NCBI GenBank assembly: GCA_000320545.1
Contig: ADNK01001428.1
Location: forward strand, 1-20,087
From: Bigelowiella natans CCMP2755
Lineage: Eukaryota; Cercozoa; Chlorarachniophyceae
Direction of reading: 5' to 3'
DNA length: 20,087 nucleotides
Below are positions 7,864-20,087 of this stretch, piece after piece. The translations under genes and the position numbers were made by a program. How positions within the stretch are numbered: the stretch's first letter is position 1; the number at the start of each line of letters is the position of its first letter. The notes under the pieces were generated by a model, which had not been told where the DNA came from, made no database searches, and saw nothing but the letters and a program-made list of their open reading frames with translations.

Positions 7864-10013
7864 ATGGTGGGCGGCAGCTTCTTGTGGGCCGCCACGACGG
7901 GGGTTGTCCTGGCTTCGGCTGCAGCCCGCAGTCCCCCAACATCTTCCATTGTAGCTTCGAATTCCGGATTAACCGCAACAGCAAGAAGCAGACCCCACAC
8001 TTTACGAGGAGGCCGCTTGGTAGTAATGTCCGAAGCTGGTCCACGGAATCCCTCCGAATCGATGATGCATGGCCGCCGACGACGAAAACAGATTTCGCAT
8101 GGTAAGGCTGCAAGCGAAGTAAATGCCTTTCTGTACATTGCCGTCGTGAATTCATTCCCTGCTCCTCAGCACCTTCAATGTTCCTCCTGGCTACAGCGAT
8201 GCTGATGGGGCCACCGAGTACTTCACGATCATTTCTGGGGTTTCCAAAATCTAATGCTGCTGGTCTGAAGTGCCCTGGCCTCTCTGGAAACCAACTCAAG
8301 GAGTGCCTAAGGGTGAAAGAGAAGACAAAAAGCCCACCTATAGCCTATAGCACAAACTCTCTTTTGATCGAGGTTATGGTATGAAATTAGGAGTATCGAA
8401 AAGCTGAGCAAGGAAAGGAGGCAGAAGAAGGGGTCGCATATTTCGCTTTGATTCTTTGTTTTAAAAAAAAATGGATTCATTCGTACCATCGCCCTACTAC
8501 CTCCCCACCACCATCTCTTCTATCCACGACTTCTTCGAATATGAATCTGTAGGTTGAGGAATATAGGCAAAAGCTCGAGCAGCCTGGAGATCTGGTCACA
8601 CTTCCGTCCGGCATCCAATACAGGGAGATATCGAAAGGTAGATGAGAAGTAAATAAATATGTTGGAACAGTGAATTTGGGTAATGGGCCATCCATTCTTA
8701 CCCCCACTCAGATTCATCTAGTTTGTTTGCTCTGAACGATATCGACGCTGATATTCCGATGAATTCTGTCCTGTAGCACGCTGAAACAGTATGAAAGAAA
8801 ATAATATTAATATTCAAACAAATGTGATATGTATACCAAATTATAATTCAATGTAGGAGGAGGAAGGGCCTGCGAGAGAGGATCTGTGTGCGCAATATCT
8901 TATCAGGTTGTTTCCCACTTAGAACGAAGACTTGGCATAATGTTGCGTGCTCAGCGACATTTGATTTCTTGAAAGGTATTTCGACTATCCTCCGGGGCGT
9001 ACTTCAAATACAGTAGCGGCGGAAGACCGGTAAATGTTCAGTAATTACACGACAGAAGAACAGCAATCCATGCAATTATATCAAGCGAAATGACCACTCC
9101 CAGCATTCATTCATTCGCTGCTTTGATATGCAGATCCTTCTTTTCGCGAAGGGATACGGAACAGAAGGCCAGGTTACCACATAAGAAGTGTACAATTCAT
9201 CCGATCAAGACTGCCTTCAATAAACATTCCCCATTCAAATATTTCAGGATGATATTGGGTCTGTGTACAAGTTCGTTCTTGGCGACAAGTAATGGTTCAA
9301 TGCTTGTCATCTCTTTCTCAGCCAATTAGACAGAATATGCAGATCATAGCTTGAGTGATATTATTTAATTGTCGGCTAGGAATGCACTGCCACGTGCCGC
9401 CAGCGTTGCTATTGAAGGAATGAAGGAGGTAATAGTGATATCTGGAATATCATGCTTGTAGCACGTCTCATAGTTGATGATTCTGTCTTTTGGTCACAGG
9501 GAGGCAAGAGAAGGATCTTGATACCGCCTTCCGTCGGATGGGTACTGAAGAAAAAGGAGAAAGAAGATCTTCTTCACAATGTTTTTGGCAATACATCATG
9601 GATAATCATCCCCCCAGGTGAATGAAGGCGTGGGGCCGCAACCTGAAACGTTTGGTGCAAAGCGAAGGTCCTCAAAATCTGAATTTTTCCATCGAAATTT
9701 TCGAAGAAGAGGGAAGAATTCAATTTATTTTGATACGTCTTGTATAGGCTTGAGAATCATCGAGATGAGCCCTTACTCTTTGAAGTTGATATGGTAGTGG
9801 TAAAACAGGTATTCAATATTGCCCAACTACTAAAATGGCAATAATTCTCGAAATGTTCGACTGAATTTAAATGCCGTCTGTACAAACATGTAATCCCTCA
9901 TATTTGTTTTCCAGTTTGAAAACGATAGTGGTTCTTTGGACGAAGGTGTTCAGTTTTCAAGCCCATACTCACTACCTGCGCCACCAAATCCTTTCAAAAG
10001 AAGAGTAGGATGA
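7864..10013 (+). CDS. FKBP-type peptidyl-prolyl isomerase-like protein, predicted thylakoid lumen
   Basis: Twelve exons: 7864-8101, 8170-8312, 8553-8637, 8857-8906, 8976-9029, 9134-9172, 9248-9288, 9380-9428, 9500-9541, 9618-9667, 9748-9808, 9915-10013; all phases close, 316 residues. The presequence looks tripartite: signal peptide (MVGGSFLWAATTGVVLASAA), a basic Ser/Thr/Arg transit-like part, then RRRRK (71-75) before hydrophobic MFLLATAMLM, resembling a twin-arginine lumen signal. The FKBP domain (~138-283) opens with LVTLPSGIQYREI. It continues with YFKYSSGGRP, GYGTEGQDDIGSVYKFVLGD, AIEGMKEGGKRRILIPPSVGW and VGPQPETFGAKRRLENHR, and ends LLFEVDMVVVKQ. The motifs match plant lumenal FKBPs. 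The VHYTG and FDSS catalytic strands and the pocket Trp are replaced, so isomerase activity may be weak. Intron 2 (240 bases) is the longest and could hide a small exon; acceptor 8197 is an in-frame alternative to 8170. Confidence 0.88.
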
Positions 10014-11044
10014 TCAGCCACATCTTTTTCCTATCATGCAAAATACTACTTCTAATGTCGTAGTGGTGACAAAGTCGTCGTTGCACGCTATATCATCGAT
10101 GGTTTGTCATGTGATCAAAATACACAGAGTGTGCAGTTATGATCTGTGCCAGCGCCGCTAAGCTCTTCGCTGCGCATATGCATACGCGCCGCAACGCTCG
10201 ATCATGCATCGGAGTGTTAATATTATAGTGTTATTGCGCACGTCTAGACGTGTATCGATGGGTTTCTGCGCTCACATTATAACCAACACGACAAATCTTT
10301 TAATTTGTCTATGATACCTCATACTCGTTACATATATGTATGTCTTCTCCTAAATTTGCCAGACAAGAACATGCAGGTAAGTCTCAATAAACAAGGACTA
10401 CAGCATTGTCTGGGTTCATTCGCTTTCACAAAGCGCAGTGCTACGCATTGTGCGTCGCATTGTACGTAGGGGATACACTTTAATCGGGACATGTGTACAA
10501 TCTTCCAACATTTATTGCTGTGTGAGATGAGTATCTGCGGCTTCATGGTTATGACATTCAGTCAGAGGCGCTCCCCGGCGCAAAGTGAGCTTGTGCACTT
10601 CAAGCAAGAGGTGCATCGATTGCAACCGGGCAGTGCTTCTATAGCAGATGCAGAATAAAGAGTAGAAGATCTGAATTGCAACCCCGAGAGGCCGGACTGA
10701 AACAAGCCGCACTCACACAAATGGCGGGGGTGTGAACCCTACGTAACTCTAGTGCCGTTCGCGGCGAAGCACTGCGACCGGCTTCTGCGACCGGCTCGGC
10801 TCAGAAAGGAGGAGGAGCGAATTTTATCTAAAAATTCGGTGCGTTTTTTTAGGTGCGACAAGGAAAACGGAGCATTTTGTCCTCTCATGGCTTCGGCGAA
10901 GAGTGCGCTCCGAAGAATCTCCATTGGACAGATCTCATCACCAAGGCCAGGCAGCACCCCACCCCTCCATCGCCTTAACGACGAATCGAATCGCATAGCA
11001 CGCGGTAGAGCAAAGCCGACACGGAGCAGAAGAAACAGGACAAC
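10014..11044. other. intergenic region between FKBP and exonuclease genes
   Basis: No gene is supportable in about 1 kb. Around 10130-10300 the sequence has alternating CpG/TpG-rich words (GCGCATATGCATACGCGCCG) loosely like the dispersed repeat's 3' part, too weak to call a copy. ACAAAT-ATTTGT arms near 10290-10310 form a small hairpin. At 10769-10797 the 12-mer CTGCGACCGGCT is repeated in tandem within the GC-rich region before the exonuclease start. Confidence 0.4.
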
Positions 11045-13716
<2,672 letters not shown>

Positions 13717-13760
13717 GTGAGTTTATGCCCATTCTCCAAATGATCAACCTAGTCCTCCTG

Positions 13761-13764
<4 letters not shown>

Positions 13765-13801
<37 letters not shown>

Positions 13802-13989
13802 TAACGACATGTGCGAACGACAACCGTTAGATGGGATGGCTCAACGCGATTTGTGGCTACTTGCATTCGGGTCCTTTTCAGTACTGAACTGATTCACTCA
13901 CTGCCTTCTCAAGAATTGGCCAAAAGCATACAGAAACGATTTCCATCATTACCATAATCATAATCATCATCATCATCATCATCATCATC
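13765..13989 (+). repeat. (CT)n run and (ATC)n run downstream of the last exonuclease exon
   Basis: A pure CT dinucleotide run spans about 13765-13799 and an ATC/TCA run about 13955-13989. Both lie after the GTGAGT donor at 13717, so they are probably in the next intron of the exonuclease gene. Confidence 0.75.
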
Positions 13990-14066
13990 CTCATCCGAGC
14001 ATGATACATCGTTGAGCTCGCTTATGAGAAAATATTCGATAATGCTACACTTGTTTTGACGATCAG

Positions 14067-14102
14067 AGTGGCATAGAGAAGTGCTACAGAATTGATCGAG
14101 TG
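14067..14102 (+). other. candidate further exon of the exonuclease gene
   Basis: After CTTGTTTTGACGATCAG the sequence reads SGIEKCYRIDRV and then meets a strong GTAAGA donor at 14103. The phase (0) fits the preceding exon that ends at 13716. S-G-x-x-K-x-Y-R-I-D-R-V is the expected end of a WYL-like domain. About 6-8 residues of the domain would be missing between the two exons; a stretch around 13835-13869 (coding for AICGYLHS) could supply them but lacks a clean phase-matched donor. Confidence 0.4.
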
Positions 14103-14789
14103 GTAAGAGCAACAACCAAGCCGAACAAAAATAACGATAAAAAAGTAGTGCATTCAGATAAACAAGTCAATAGTAAATCACCAATTCGCTCCTGCTAGTA
14201 GTACAGTAAAAAGCTCCGCCATTCGCACGGCTGAGCGTCCAACCAGAAAAGGATCATTTTTGATTGAATGTTCAATTTCCACAGAAAGATGTAGTGTTGC
14301 AGACTTACTCAAGTGGTGAGGGCCAGGTGAGTTCTGAGTCATTCGTTATCATTCAGGGCAGATCGATGAGATTGTACGTATTGTATTTAGGAAAAGTAAA
14401 AAGATGATGTTGATGCTTCGGGCGTCCCATTCGCATATTTGCTAGTCCGACGTAATCTTAAAATCGTAGTTTTTGCAGTTTGTATTCATCTTCAACCGTC
14501 TTCCCCTTGTACACGTAGTTTACAGTGTGTGCAGGTTATGTGTGTAAGCAATATTCGTTACTGCATGCTGTGCTCATCGAACTAGCTCTAGCATCCACCA
14601 CGGGTAGTGCTAGCTTGCTTGACAGCTCTACCATTCGCTTTTATTGCATGATGAGCGCACGTGCTGCGCTTGGTTGTATCGTTCTAGAGCTGGAGCGAGC
14701 TGTGATGGAAATAATGCTATGATGGCACGTACAAGCAGCATTATAGAGGTATTGTGGCATGCCATTGCTATTATTTACTCGCTGCTATA
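14103..14789. other. region without a firm gene
   Basis: Possibly the end of the exonuclease gene: short AG...GT-bounded segments at about 14307-14330 and from about 14358 keep an open frame but match nothing recognised. The frame from 14067 read without splicing stops at TAG 14196-14198. Past about 14400 nothing beyond repeat-like sequence is seen. Confidence 0.35.
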
Positions 14790-15008
14790 TATAGGCGTAT
14801 AGTCGCTGCATTGCACAGCTATATGGTAGGATGACCATTGAAAAAATTCAGTCAATTCACTACATCCGTCTCATAGCCTGAGTCTATATGAGCAGCGTTA
14901 CCAGCGGCGTGCATATATACATATGTCGTCATCTTGGCATGGCGACTGGCGGCTATAGGCTCATATGATAGTTACATGATAGCTATAAATAGTGATCTTC
15001 ATGGATCG
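14790..15008 (+). repeat. dispersed repeat, copy C
   Basis: It shares ordered blocks with copy A (1441-1625): AGTCGCTGCATTGCACAGCT, GGATGACCATTGAAAAAATT, AATTCACTACATCCGTCTC, GCAGCGTTACCAGCGGCGTG and GTGATCTTCATGG. Similarity to copy B stops near TCTCATA. No open frame or splice structure was found inside it. Confidence 0.5.
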
Positions 15009-15358
15009 GAGATGCCCCGACTCGTTCTTATTTTTACGGCATTGCACATCGGTGGCACCATCGTATATAAAGAATAGTATTGCATAAAGATACACGAAAT
15101 GACGGGCAGAAACATGCGCTTGTATTGCAAGTATGTGCATGTGTTGATATATTATGAAAACATATATATACTCACATGATCACATAAGCTCTCAAATCTG
15201 AACTCTGGACAGAAGGCGAAAAAATGGTGATTGTTTGTTTTGGCTATTGTTCTGTAATGCTTCTCTGCGTTGTCACGTTGCTGACAAAAAAGTGACTCCC
15301 TGTAATAAAATGAAGCGGCCCTGCTCTTCTATCAGATCGTAGAAATAATGAAAAGCTT
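15009..15358. other. intergenic, 3' flank of the PLA2-like gene
   Basis: A/T-rich sequence with several ATATAT and ATGATCACAT words and no supportable gene. No AATAAA on the minus strand was found close to the PLA2 stop. Confidence 0.4.
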
Positions 15359-16145
15359 CTAAAGTTCTTCTGCCTTTTTTCCATTTACTGCTTTTGGCAG
15401 AGGCTTCGTAGCGTTGTGGGGGAAACGGGGATTTGAAGTTGAACAAGGCGACCCACAACACCATCCTTCGACAATGTCCATTGCCGCCTCGATGCCTTGG
15501 AGTGTGATTCATAATTAGTGCACAAATTTACACAACTTACGAACATATAGATTGTTTTACATATAATTGATTGTTTACTGCTGTTACCTCCCGCGGGCAC
15601 AGGAACTCCGTCCAGAGTGCATGTCAGACTTGCTACATTGCATTTGCCAAGGCAATCTACTATTTTCTGTGGTGAAAAACGTACTCCTTAGGTAATGTAT
15701 TATCCCTACAAGAGATTACATGGGAATCGAAGATATTAAGTTTAGTAGATGTTTGGGCTTAGGTACCGTGTTGCATATGGATCTGTCGCTTCCGTGGCCA
15801 CAGCACGTGTCATGCATCTAAGAAATGTGACTGCAACTTTACGATCGATTATTGTACGTTTCCATTAATAAATTGACCTTACAACAGGAGTCAGCACACG
15901 ATGGGCCTGTGATCGAATGTGTCTCCGGGGCCACACTGTCATCGCAGTCAGCCTCTGAAAGCCATTTTCCATTGCAGTAGCCTACGACATTGAGCACGGA
16001 TCAACGGAGCCCCAACCAACCACAGGAATCATTTATAGTTCTCACCTGGACCGCAGTAGTTTCCACACACATGAAAGGGCTTTGATACGGCAAGCATGGG
16101 GCACAAGAGAGCGACGAGTGCAAGGAGCCGGTTTGCGTATGCCAT
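15359..16145 (-). CDS. secreted phospholipase A2-like protein
   Basis: Five exons on the minus strand: 16145-16046, 15981-15878, 15817-15767, 15666-15588, 15495-15359. Introns are 64, 60, 100 and 92 bases, all GT-AG. Phase closes to 156 residues with TAG at 15361-15359. A signal peptide (MAYANRLLALVALLCPMLAV) is followed by CGNYCGP|GYCNGKW (C27, C31, C36), equivalent to the calcium-binding loop of secretory PLA2. The catalytic segment SCADSCCK|MHDTCCGHG is split by intron 2 and contains the His70-Asp71 pair between paired cysteines. Further cysteines (IVDCLGKC, SLTC, GWCCGSPC) indicate a disulphide-rich fold. It should hydrolyse the sn-2 ester of phospholipids in the secretory pathway or outside the cell. 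The mature size (~135 residues) fits the family. The C-terminus KKAEEL vaguely resembles an ER-retention tail; this is not a canonical signal. Confidence 0.85.
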
Positions 16146-16389
16146 GCTGCAAATGGGCGATGAGGCTGTTACGAGTGACACTCTTTGTAGGAGGGGTATT
16201 AAACCGTATTTTACCTAAAAAACGCATGCAATTTAGCATGTGCGTCAATCGATAATTCCACCATTTACATCAAAAACTAATGATTCCCGATGTGTAGAAC
16301 CCCAAGTCTCCTTTATTTTATCTTCTTAAGCTACTACGAAGACTACTGGTGATGGAGAATCTTTTAGAATGTTACATATCGTTGTTGCT
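16146..16389. promoter_or_regulatory. upstream region of the PLA2-like gene
   Basis: The 244 bases between the PLA2-like start codon and the divergent tRNA-Leu should carry the PLA2 promoter. No specific element was recognised. A TGCAG one base before the PLA2 ATG could be an acceptor, so a non-coding first exon is possible. Confidence 0.35.
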
Positions 16390-16472
16390 GACTGGATGGC
16401 CGAGCTGGTCTAAGGCGCTACGTTAAGGCCGTAGTCCATTCGTGGGCGAGGGTTCGAATCCCTCTTCAGTCA
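16390..16472 (+). tRNA. tRNA-Leu (anticodon AAG)
   Basis: The acceptor arm GACTGGA pairs with TTCAGTC (16465-16471, one G-T pair) and leaves discriminator A at 16472. The anticodon stem CTACG/CGTAG (16418-16422 and 16430-16434) encloses loop TTAAGGC with anticodon AAG at 16425-16427. The long variable arm TCCATTCGTGGGC marks a class II tRNA, as expected for leucine. The T arm is GAGGG-TTCGAAT-CCCTC (16448-16464). Internal promoter box A (TGGCCGAGCTGG) and box B (GGTTCGAATCC) are intact. No intron. It reads CUU codons (and CUC by wobble if A34 is modified). Confidence 0.97.
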
Positions 16473-16477
16473 CGTTA

Positions 16478-16489
16478 TTTTCTTTTTTT
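16478..16489 (+). terminator. RNA polymerase III terminator of tRNA-Leu
   Basis: TTTT at 16478-16481 and a run of seven T at 16483-16489 begin six bases after the mature tRNA end, the usual Pol III stop signal. Confidence 0.85.
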
Positions 16490-16635
16490 CATGATTGTTA
16501 TTCTGGACCATTTTTTGTCGCAACTGAAAGGAAAAGGCCTTTTTATTGGGTGCGACATATACCTCTTTGCCACTAATGCCTACGAGAGCGCTAACTCGTG
16601 GTGACCCACGTGCCAGCCCCCTCTCGACCACAGTC

Positions 16636-18185
16636 ATGGAAACAGCAAATTGTAGGTTTTGGAGCGGCCGCTTTCCACTCGTGCTTCTGGCCCTCGCAGC
16701 AGCTGTTCATGCCACACCTGCGCTGCGAGCAAGAAGCACGAGCCTTGCAACTGCTTCATCATATCGGAATGTGAGAAAACTGAAACCAGGGAGGGGTATG
16801 CAAGCGAGAGTTGGGTCAAGGCATTCGCCATTCCTTCGAACAGCAAATCAGAGGAGTACGAGGACGTTTGAAAGAACTCGAGCTATAGCGCAGCAGGTTG
16901 AGACAGACTCTGTCATCACAAATATTGGCTACGAACCTGTACAATGTAACAAAACATTTTCCCAATTTAGCCTCCATTCCTTCGTGCAATTGGAACCGCT
17001 GAGAAGCCTGCTACGGAGGACCGTCAGATGGACTTCAAGCGCTTCTGGGAAGTAAGAATTCGTTTGGCGGGTAGCCGAACTAGCTGCACTAGAGATGTTT
17101 TCTGACTCGACTCTGGCTCGTGTTTCTTCTCGTAGGCCTCCTGGCAGCGTAAGGACCAATATGCAGCGCTACCGTATATCAATGTGGGGCTCCATTCGTT
17201 GGCTTTGTACGCCATTCTCTTTGTTAATCCTGGACCAGGTGCAGCTAGTGTAAAGACTTCGCACTATCTGAGAAACAATCACCATTATCACTGATTATTA
17301 CGTCTGGCGATGTTGACACAGCTGGGCTACTGGCATGCTTTTTGAGCTACGGGATTCGTATGTTTGGCATCACTGCAGGGTAGTAGTTGTAGTAGCTCTC
17401 TGCCTTTGATACTCCTGATAAGGGAAACGTTCAACGCAATATATCGAACACATGAAACTGATGAGCCGCCCAAAACCACCTTTTAACTCGAAATGCTGTT
17501 CCTCTCTCGATAAACGCCCTGCAGGTACCATCGTTTGTTCTCCCACAAGAGCTACAAAGCAGTACGTCCGCTTCAGTTTATCCTCGCTGGTTAGAAGATG
17601 ATGATACTACTCGAAACGACCCATAATACTCCCCTGCCCCCTCGAAATTGCTGATGAGTAGTAATAGCTGTTGTCGCTTCCATCGTACTAACTAATGATT
17701 CTCCTCTCCGCTTTAGTACTCGGAGCGGCGTCTTGGCAGCAAGGTCCTTTATGGTGGGCAGCTCACCACAGGTCTGTGCTTCGAACATGCGCTGTTTATG
17801 CTCTCCTCTCCCTTCTCCTCCCCCCCTCCTTCTCCTCTTCTGTCTCTTCCCCATGGCACTAGCCTAACAGCACAAAAAATGTAGAAAGACCTGGCTAATC
17901 TAATGTTACGCTTATGTTACTGTCCCTCGTTACTGTCCCTCTCATTGTCGTCGTCATCTGTGCTATTTTTGATCGTCGTAGGGAGCATCATATGCACTCT
18001 GATTCACCGCTGGATGCTCACAGGTGACATATGACGTGTGTGTTTGTCGTTATGATGACTGTGATGATGATGATATTACGAGAGCTGTGACTGTAGATGT
18101 GCTATGAAGCATGCTGCAATGAGTGAGTGGCTCTCGAAAGCGGCACCACCAGCAGCAGAATAATATACCACGACATTATACACAG

Positions 18186-18222
<37 letters not shown>

Positions 18223-18256
18223 CGCACGCACATAAATACACACATATGAACATTAA

Positions 18257-18304
<48 letters not shown>

Positions 18305-18939
18305 TTATATATGTATAAAACTTTTTAGCCCGATAAGTGGATCTTTCTGGTGGTCTCATATGGGGTAAATATCAACAAAAATAATGGCAATAAGACTAAC
18401 TCATTACCCGCCTCTCCCTTTCCCCCTCCTTCCCCCTTTCCTCCCTCAATATGGGAGAGACTGAAGAGAAAAGAATGCACACACCTCGCCAATCGATATA
18501 TGCTGCATCATTGCCTTCTTGTAATCTACGCTCAAGACGGCTTTGGTTATATTCTCATCATCGACGTGTTCGTTCATAATCGCCCTCATGCCTGGCGTTT
18601 CTTCCTTCCTTCCTATGATTATATGCAGCTGGGTGTGGGCTACGAATCAGCACGATAAGACCAACACGGTGAGAAGAACAAGAACAAGAACAAGAACAGG
18701 AAACATAGTGTGTTAGATTCAGTCATATATCGTTAATTCGAGAGCACCTATTGGCCACTTCTCTCTCCCTCTCTCTCTCTATTGATGTTGATGACTTAAA
18801 ATACATCCTTCTTCTTATAACTCAGGATATCATTCAAGACCTTTTGAAGTTTCCTGAATTAGTCTGGCTTGAGAAGCATCACTTCTGGTTGGTTGCACTT
18901 TGCTGCTGCTGTCGCCTGAATTAATACACTAAATACAAA

Positions 18940-18982
<43 letters not shown>

Positions 18983-19026
18983 TATATAACTACACCAACA
19001 ATTTAGTTTGAGTATGTTGCTTCATC

Positions 19027-19068
<42 letters not shown>

Positions 19069-20087
19069 GCATCATCATTAGCATCAATTCTTACATTTTG
19101 TCGTTCATTCATTCATCTGCAAAGGCCGGGGCTCTTCCTCATGGCTGGGCTTCTAGCATGGAACGGTATTTCAGGTGTTCTGTGGGGATTTGTCGGTAAT
19201 ATTCTCTTTATCCGCTAAAGCACCTTCTGATGATGCAACTTCTGCCTTGCTGTATTCACGTCGTGAAGCCAATTCGGAGCTCCCGCCTTGTTTCCTCCTC
19301 ACTCTACTTGGCATTGGCCGTATGCTGTATGTGGTGGTGGTGATAATGATGATGATGATCATGATCATGATCATGATGATGACGAGGAGGATGACTGCTA
19401 CTGCCATATATCATCATCTTCGTCATCATCACATCATATAATGATTCCAGTGATAGTAGCTCATTATCATTCTGCTCCCCTCCTCCTCCATCTTCCATCG
19501 TTACCAGTCTGTTATCGAGTAGATCGGATGATGACCTAATTTCTCGATATGATTATCTTATTATCGCTCCTCCTCCTCCTCCTCCTCCTCCTCCTCCTCC
19601 TACTACTACTACTACTACTACTGCTACTACTGCTACTACTACTACTACCACTGCCACAATGGCCACAGTACCGACTATCTTACTCTACCATGGGACATAC
19701 CTGGTCAACTCGGTGTGTCATCTCTTTGGGAGCAGGAGGTTACACTCACCACACCATACAACAACTGCTACAACGCAACAACCTCGTCACGGCCTAAGAT
19801 GAACGATTGCTAGCACGATGTCAGCACACCAATGGTGCTTGGAATTAGCAATCACGATTCGTGTTGTTTTTGAGTTATCCTTCTCATCACACACCATGAT
19901 GTCAGTGTGAGTGCTCTGCTACATGCATGCCCCATCCACGGCATGCTGTCTAATGTGTCATAAAAACCTCATATTTGCGAGCTCTTTTTTCTCCTTCCGT
20001 GTTGTGATGGCGTCTTTCCCTTTCTACGCCCCCCCTCCTCCCCTCCTCCTCCTCCACCACCTCCACCACCTCCTCCTCCTGCTTTGC
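16636..20087 (+). CDS. delta-9-type membrane fatty-acid desaturase, plastid-directed, 3' end outside window
   Basis: Exons: 16636-16896, 16971-17051, 17136-17238, 17322-17379, 17525-17589, 17717-17771, 17982-18023, 18329-18364, 18629-18668, 18826-18887, 19125-19195, 19669-19738. All junctions are GT-AG and in phase; 314 residues plus two bases are present. The start has a signal peptide (FPLVLLALAAAVHA) then a Ser/Thr/Arg-rich transit-like region, arguing for plastid import through the ER. The desaturase part starts near RQMDFKRFWE and holds His box 1 in ITAGYHRLFSHKSYKAVRP (H170, H175), His box 2 in LWWAAHHREHHMHSD (206-211), then SGSFWWSHMGWVWATN, DIIQDLLKFPELVWLEKHHF and YHGTYLVNSVCHLFGSRR. 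Family members end with box 3 (H-N-x-H-H), which must follow beyond the window. It resembles the acyl-CoA desaturase/ADS (FAD5) family; substrate is not deducible. An earlier in-frame ATG at 16576 is possible. Later introns are microsatellite-rich. Confidence 0.9.
18187..18301 (+). repeat. (AC)n and (AT)n arrays in desaturase intron 7
   Basis: An AC run (about 18187-18218) and an AT run (about 18268-18301) lie in the 305-base intron between 18024 and 18328. The AT run is only about 27 bases from the acceptor. Confidence 0.85.
18674..18698 (+). repeat. (AGAACA)4 hexanucleotide repeat
   Basis: Four tandem AGAACA units start just after the donor at 18669, at the beginning of a desaturase intron. 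Confidence 0.8.
18943..19070 (+). repeat. (AT)n, (CAT)n and (CAG)n arrays in desaturase intron 10
   Basis: AT repeats span about 18943-18979, CAT repeats about 19028-19046 and CAG repeats about 19044-19070. All lie between donor 18888 and acceptor 19124. Confidence 0.85.
19335..19650 (+). repeat. ATG/ATC, TCC and TAC microsatellites in desaturase intron 11
   Basis: ATG/ATC-type repeats (about 19335-19382), TCC repeats (about 19568-19600) and TAC repeats (about 19600-19648) fill the 473-base intron between 19196 and 19668, the longest recognised in the window. Confidence 0.85.
20031..20082 (+). repeat. TCC/ACC-rich microsatellite at the window end
   Basis: A pyrimidine-rich run of TCC and CAC units. 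It lies downstream of the last recognised desaturase donor (19739) and is probably within the next intron. Confidence 0.75.

Noticed and set aside
9542-9617. Read-through of the FKBP exon after VGW (LKKKEKEDLLHN...)
   Set aside because: The frame stays open, but removing 9542-9617 as an intron restores the conserved VGPQPETFGAKRR and the correct phase to the last FKBP strand.
10328-10712. Minus-strand Cys-rich short frames near 10.3-10.7 kb
   Set aside because: No family motif, no signal peptide and no splice partners; most likely chance frames in intergenic sequence.
16940-16970. A roughly 31-base intron in the desaturase leader
   Set aside because: Phase fits, but a 74-base intron from 16897 to 16970 has the same phase and a normal length with donor CAG|GTTGAG.
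19008-19650. Direct repeats as a possible CRISPR-like or satellite array
   Set aside because: They are simple di- and trinucleotide runs without spacers, located inside desaturase introns.

Overview
The window is nuclear DNA of a eukaryote, most likely an alga with a secondary (complex) plastid such as a photosynthetic stramenopile. The evidence is that nearly every gene is cut into many small exons by GT-AG introns, mostly 53-265 bases. Two proteins carry algal targeting presequences: an FKBP with signal-peptide, transit-like and twin-arginine/lumen segments, and a fatty-acid desaturase with a signal peptide followed by a Ser/Arg/Thr-rich stretch. A plant-type triple-AP2 protein and a plant NEN-type exonuclease are also present. 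The species cannot be named from the sequence.

Layout. 1-1470: 3' end of an LTR retrotransposon (integrase C-terminus, polypurine tract, LTR). 1471-2305: repeat-derived, no gene. 2306-3651 (-): eight-exon gene for an unrecognised coiled-coil protein with a C-terminal membrane anchor. 4368-5345 (+): single-exon protein with three AP2 domains. 6131-7611 (-): three-exon MFS transporter. 7864-10013 (+): twelve-exon FKBP-type protein predicted for the thylakoid lumen. 11045 to at least 13716 (+): NEN-like DEDDh 3'-5' exonuclease with a WYL-like tail. 15359-16145 (-): five-exon secreted phospholipase A2-like protein. 16390-16472 (+): tRNA-Leu(AAG). 16636 to beyond the window (+): delta-9-type membrane fatty-acid desaturase, at least twelve exons, third histidine box outside the window.

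I rebuilt the spliced genes by hand. Exons were accepted when GT and AG borders, codon phase and family-conserved residues agreed. Reading phase closes exactly across all exons of the coiled-coil, MFS, FKBP and PLA2 genes, and across the desaturase up to the window edge. The 3' half of the exonuclease gene is less certain.

The genes do not form one pathway. Several have plastid or endomembrane roles: lumenal FKBP, plastid-directed desaturase, secreted PLA2, MFS carrier. Two gene pairs are divergent with short shared upstream regions (3652-4367 and 7612-7863). The left half has compact introns with few repeats. From about 11 kb onward the introns are packed with microsatellites, including a large self-complementary (AC)n(AT)n(GT)n array. 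A diverged dispersed repeat occurs at least three times (about 1441-1625, 5581-5672 on the minus strand, 14790-15008).
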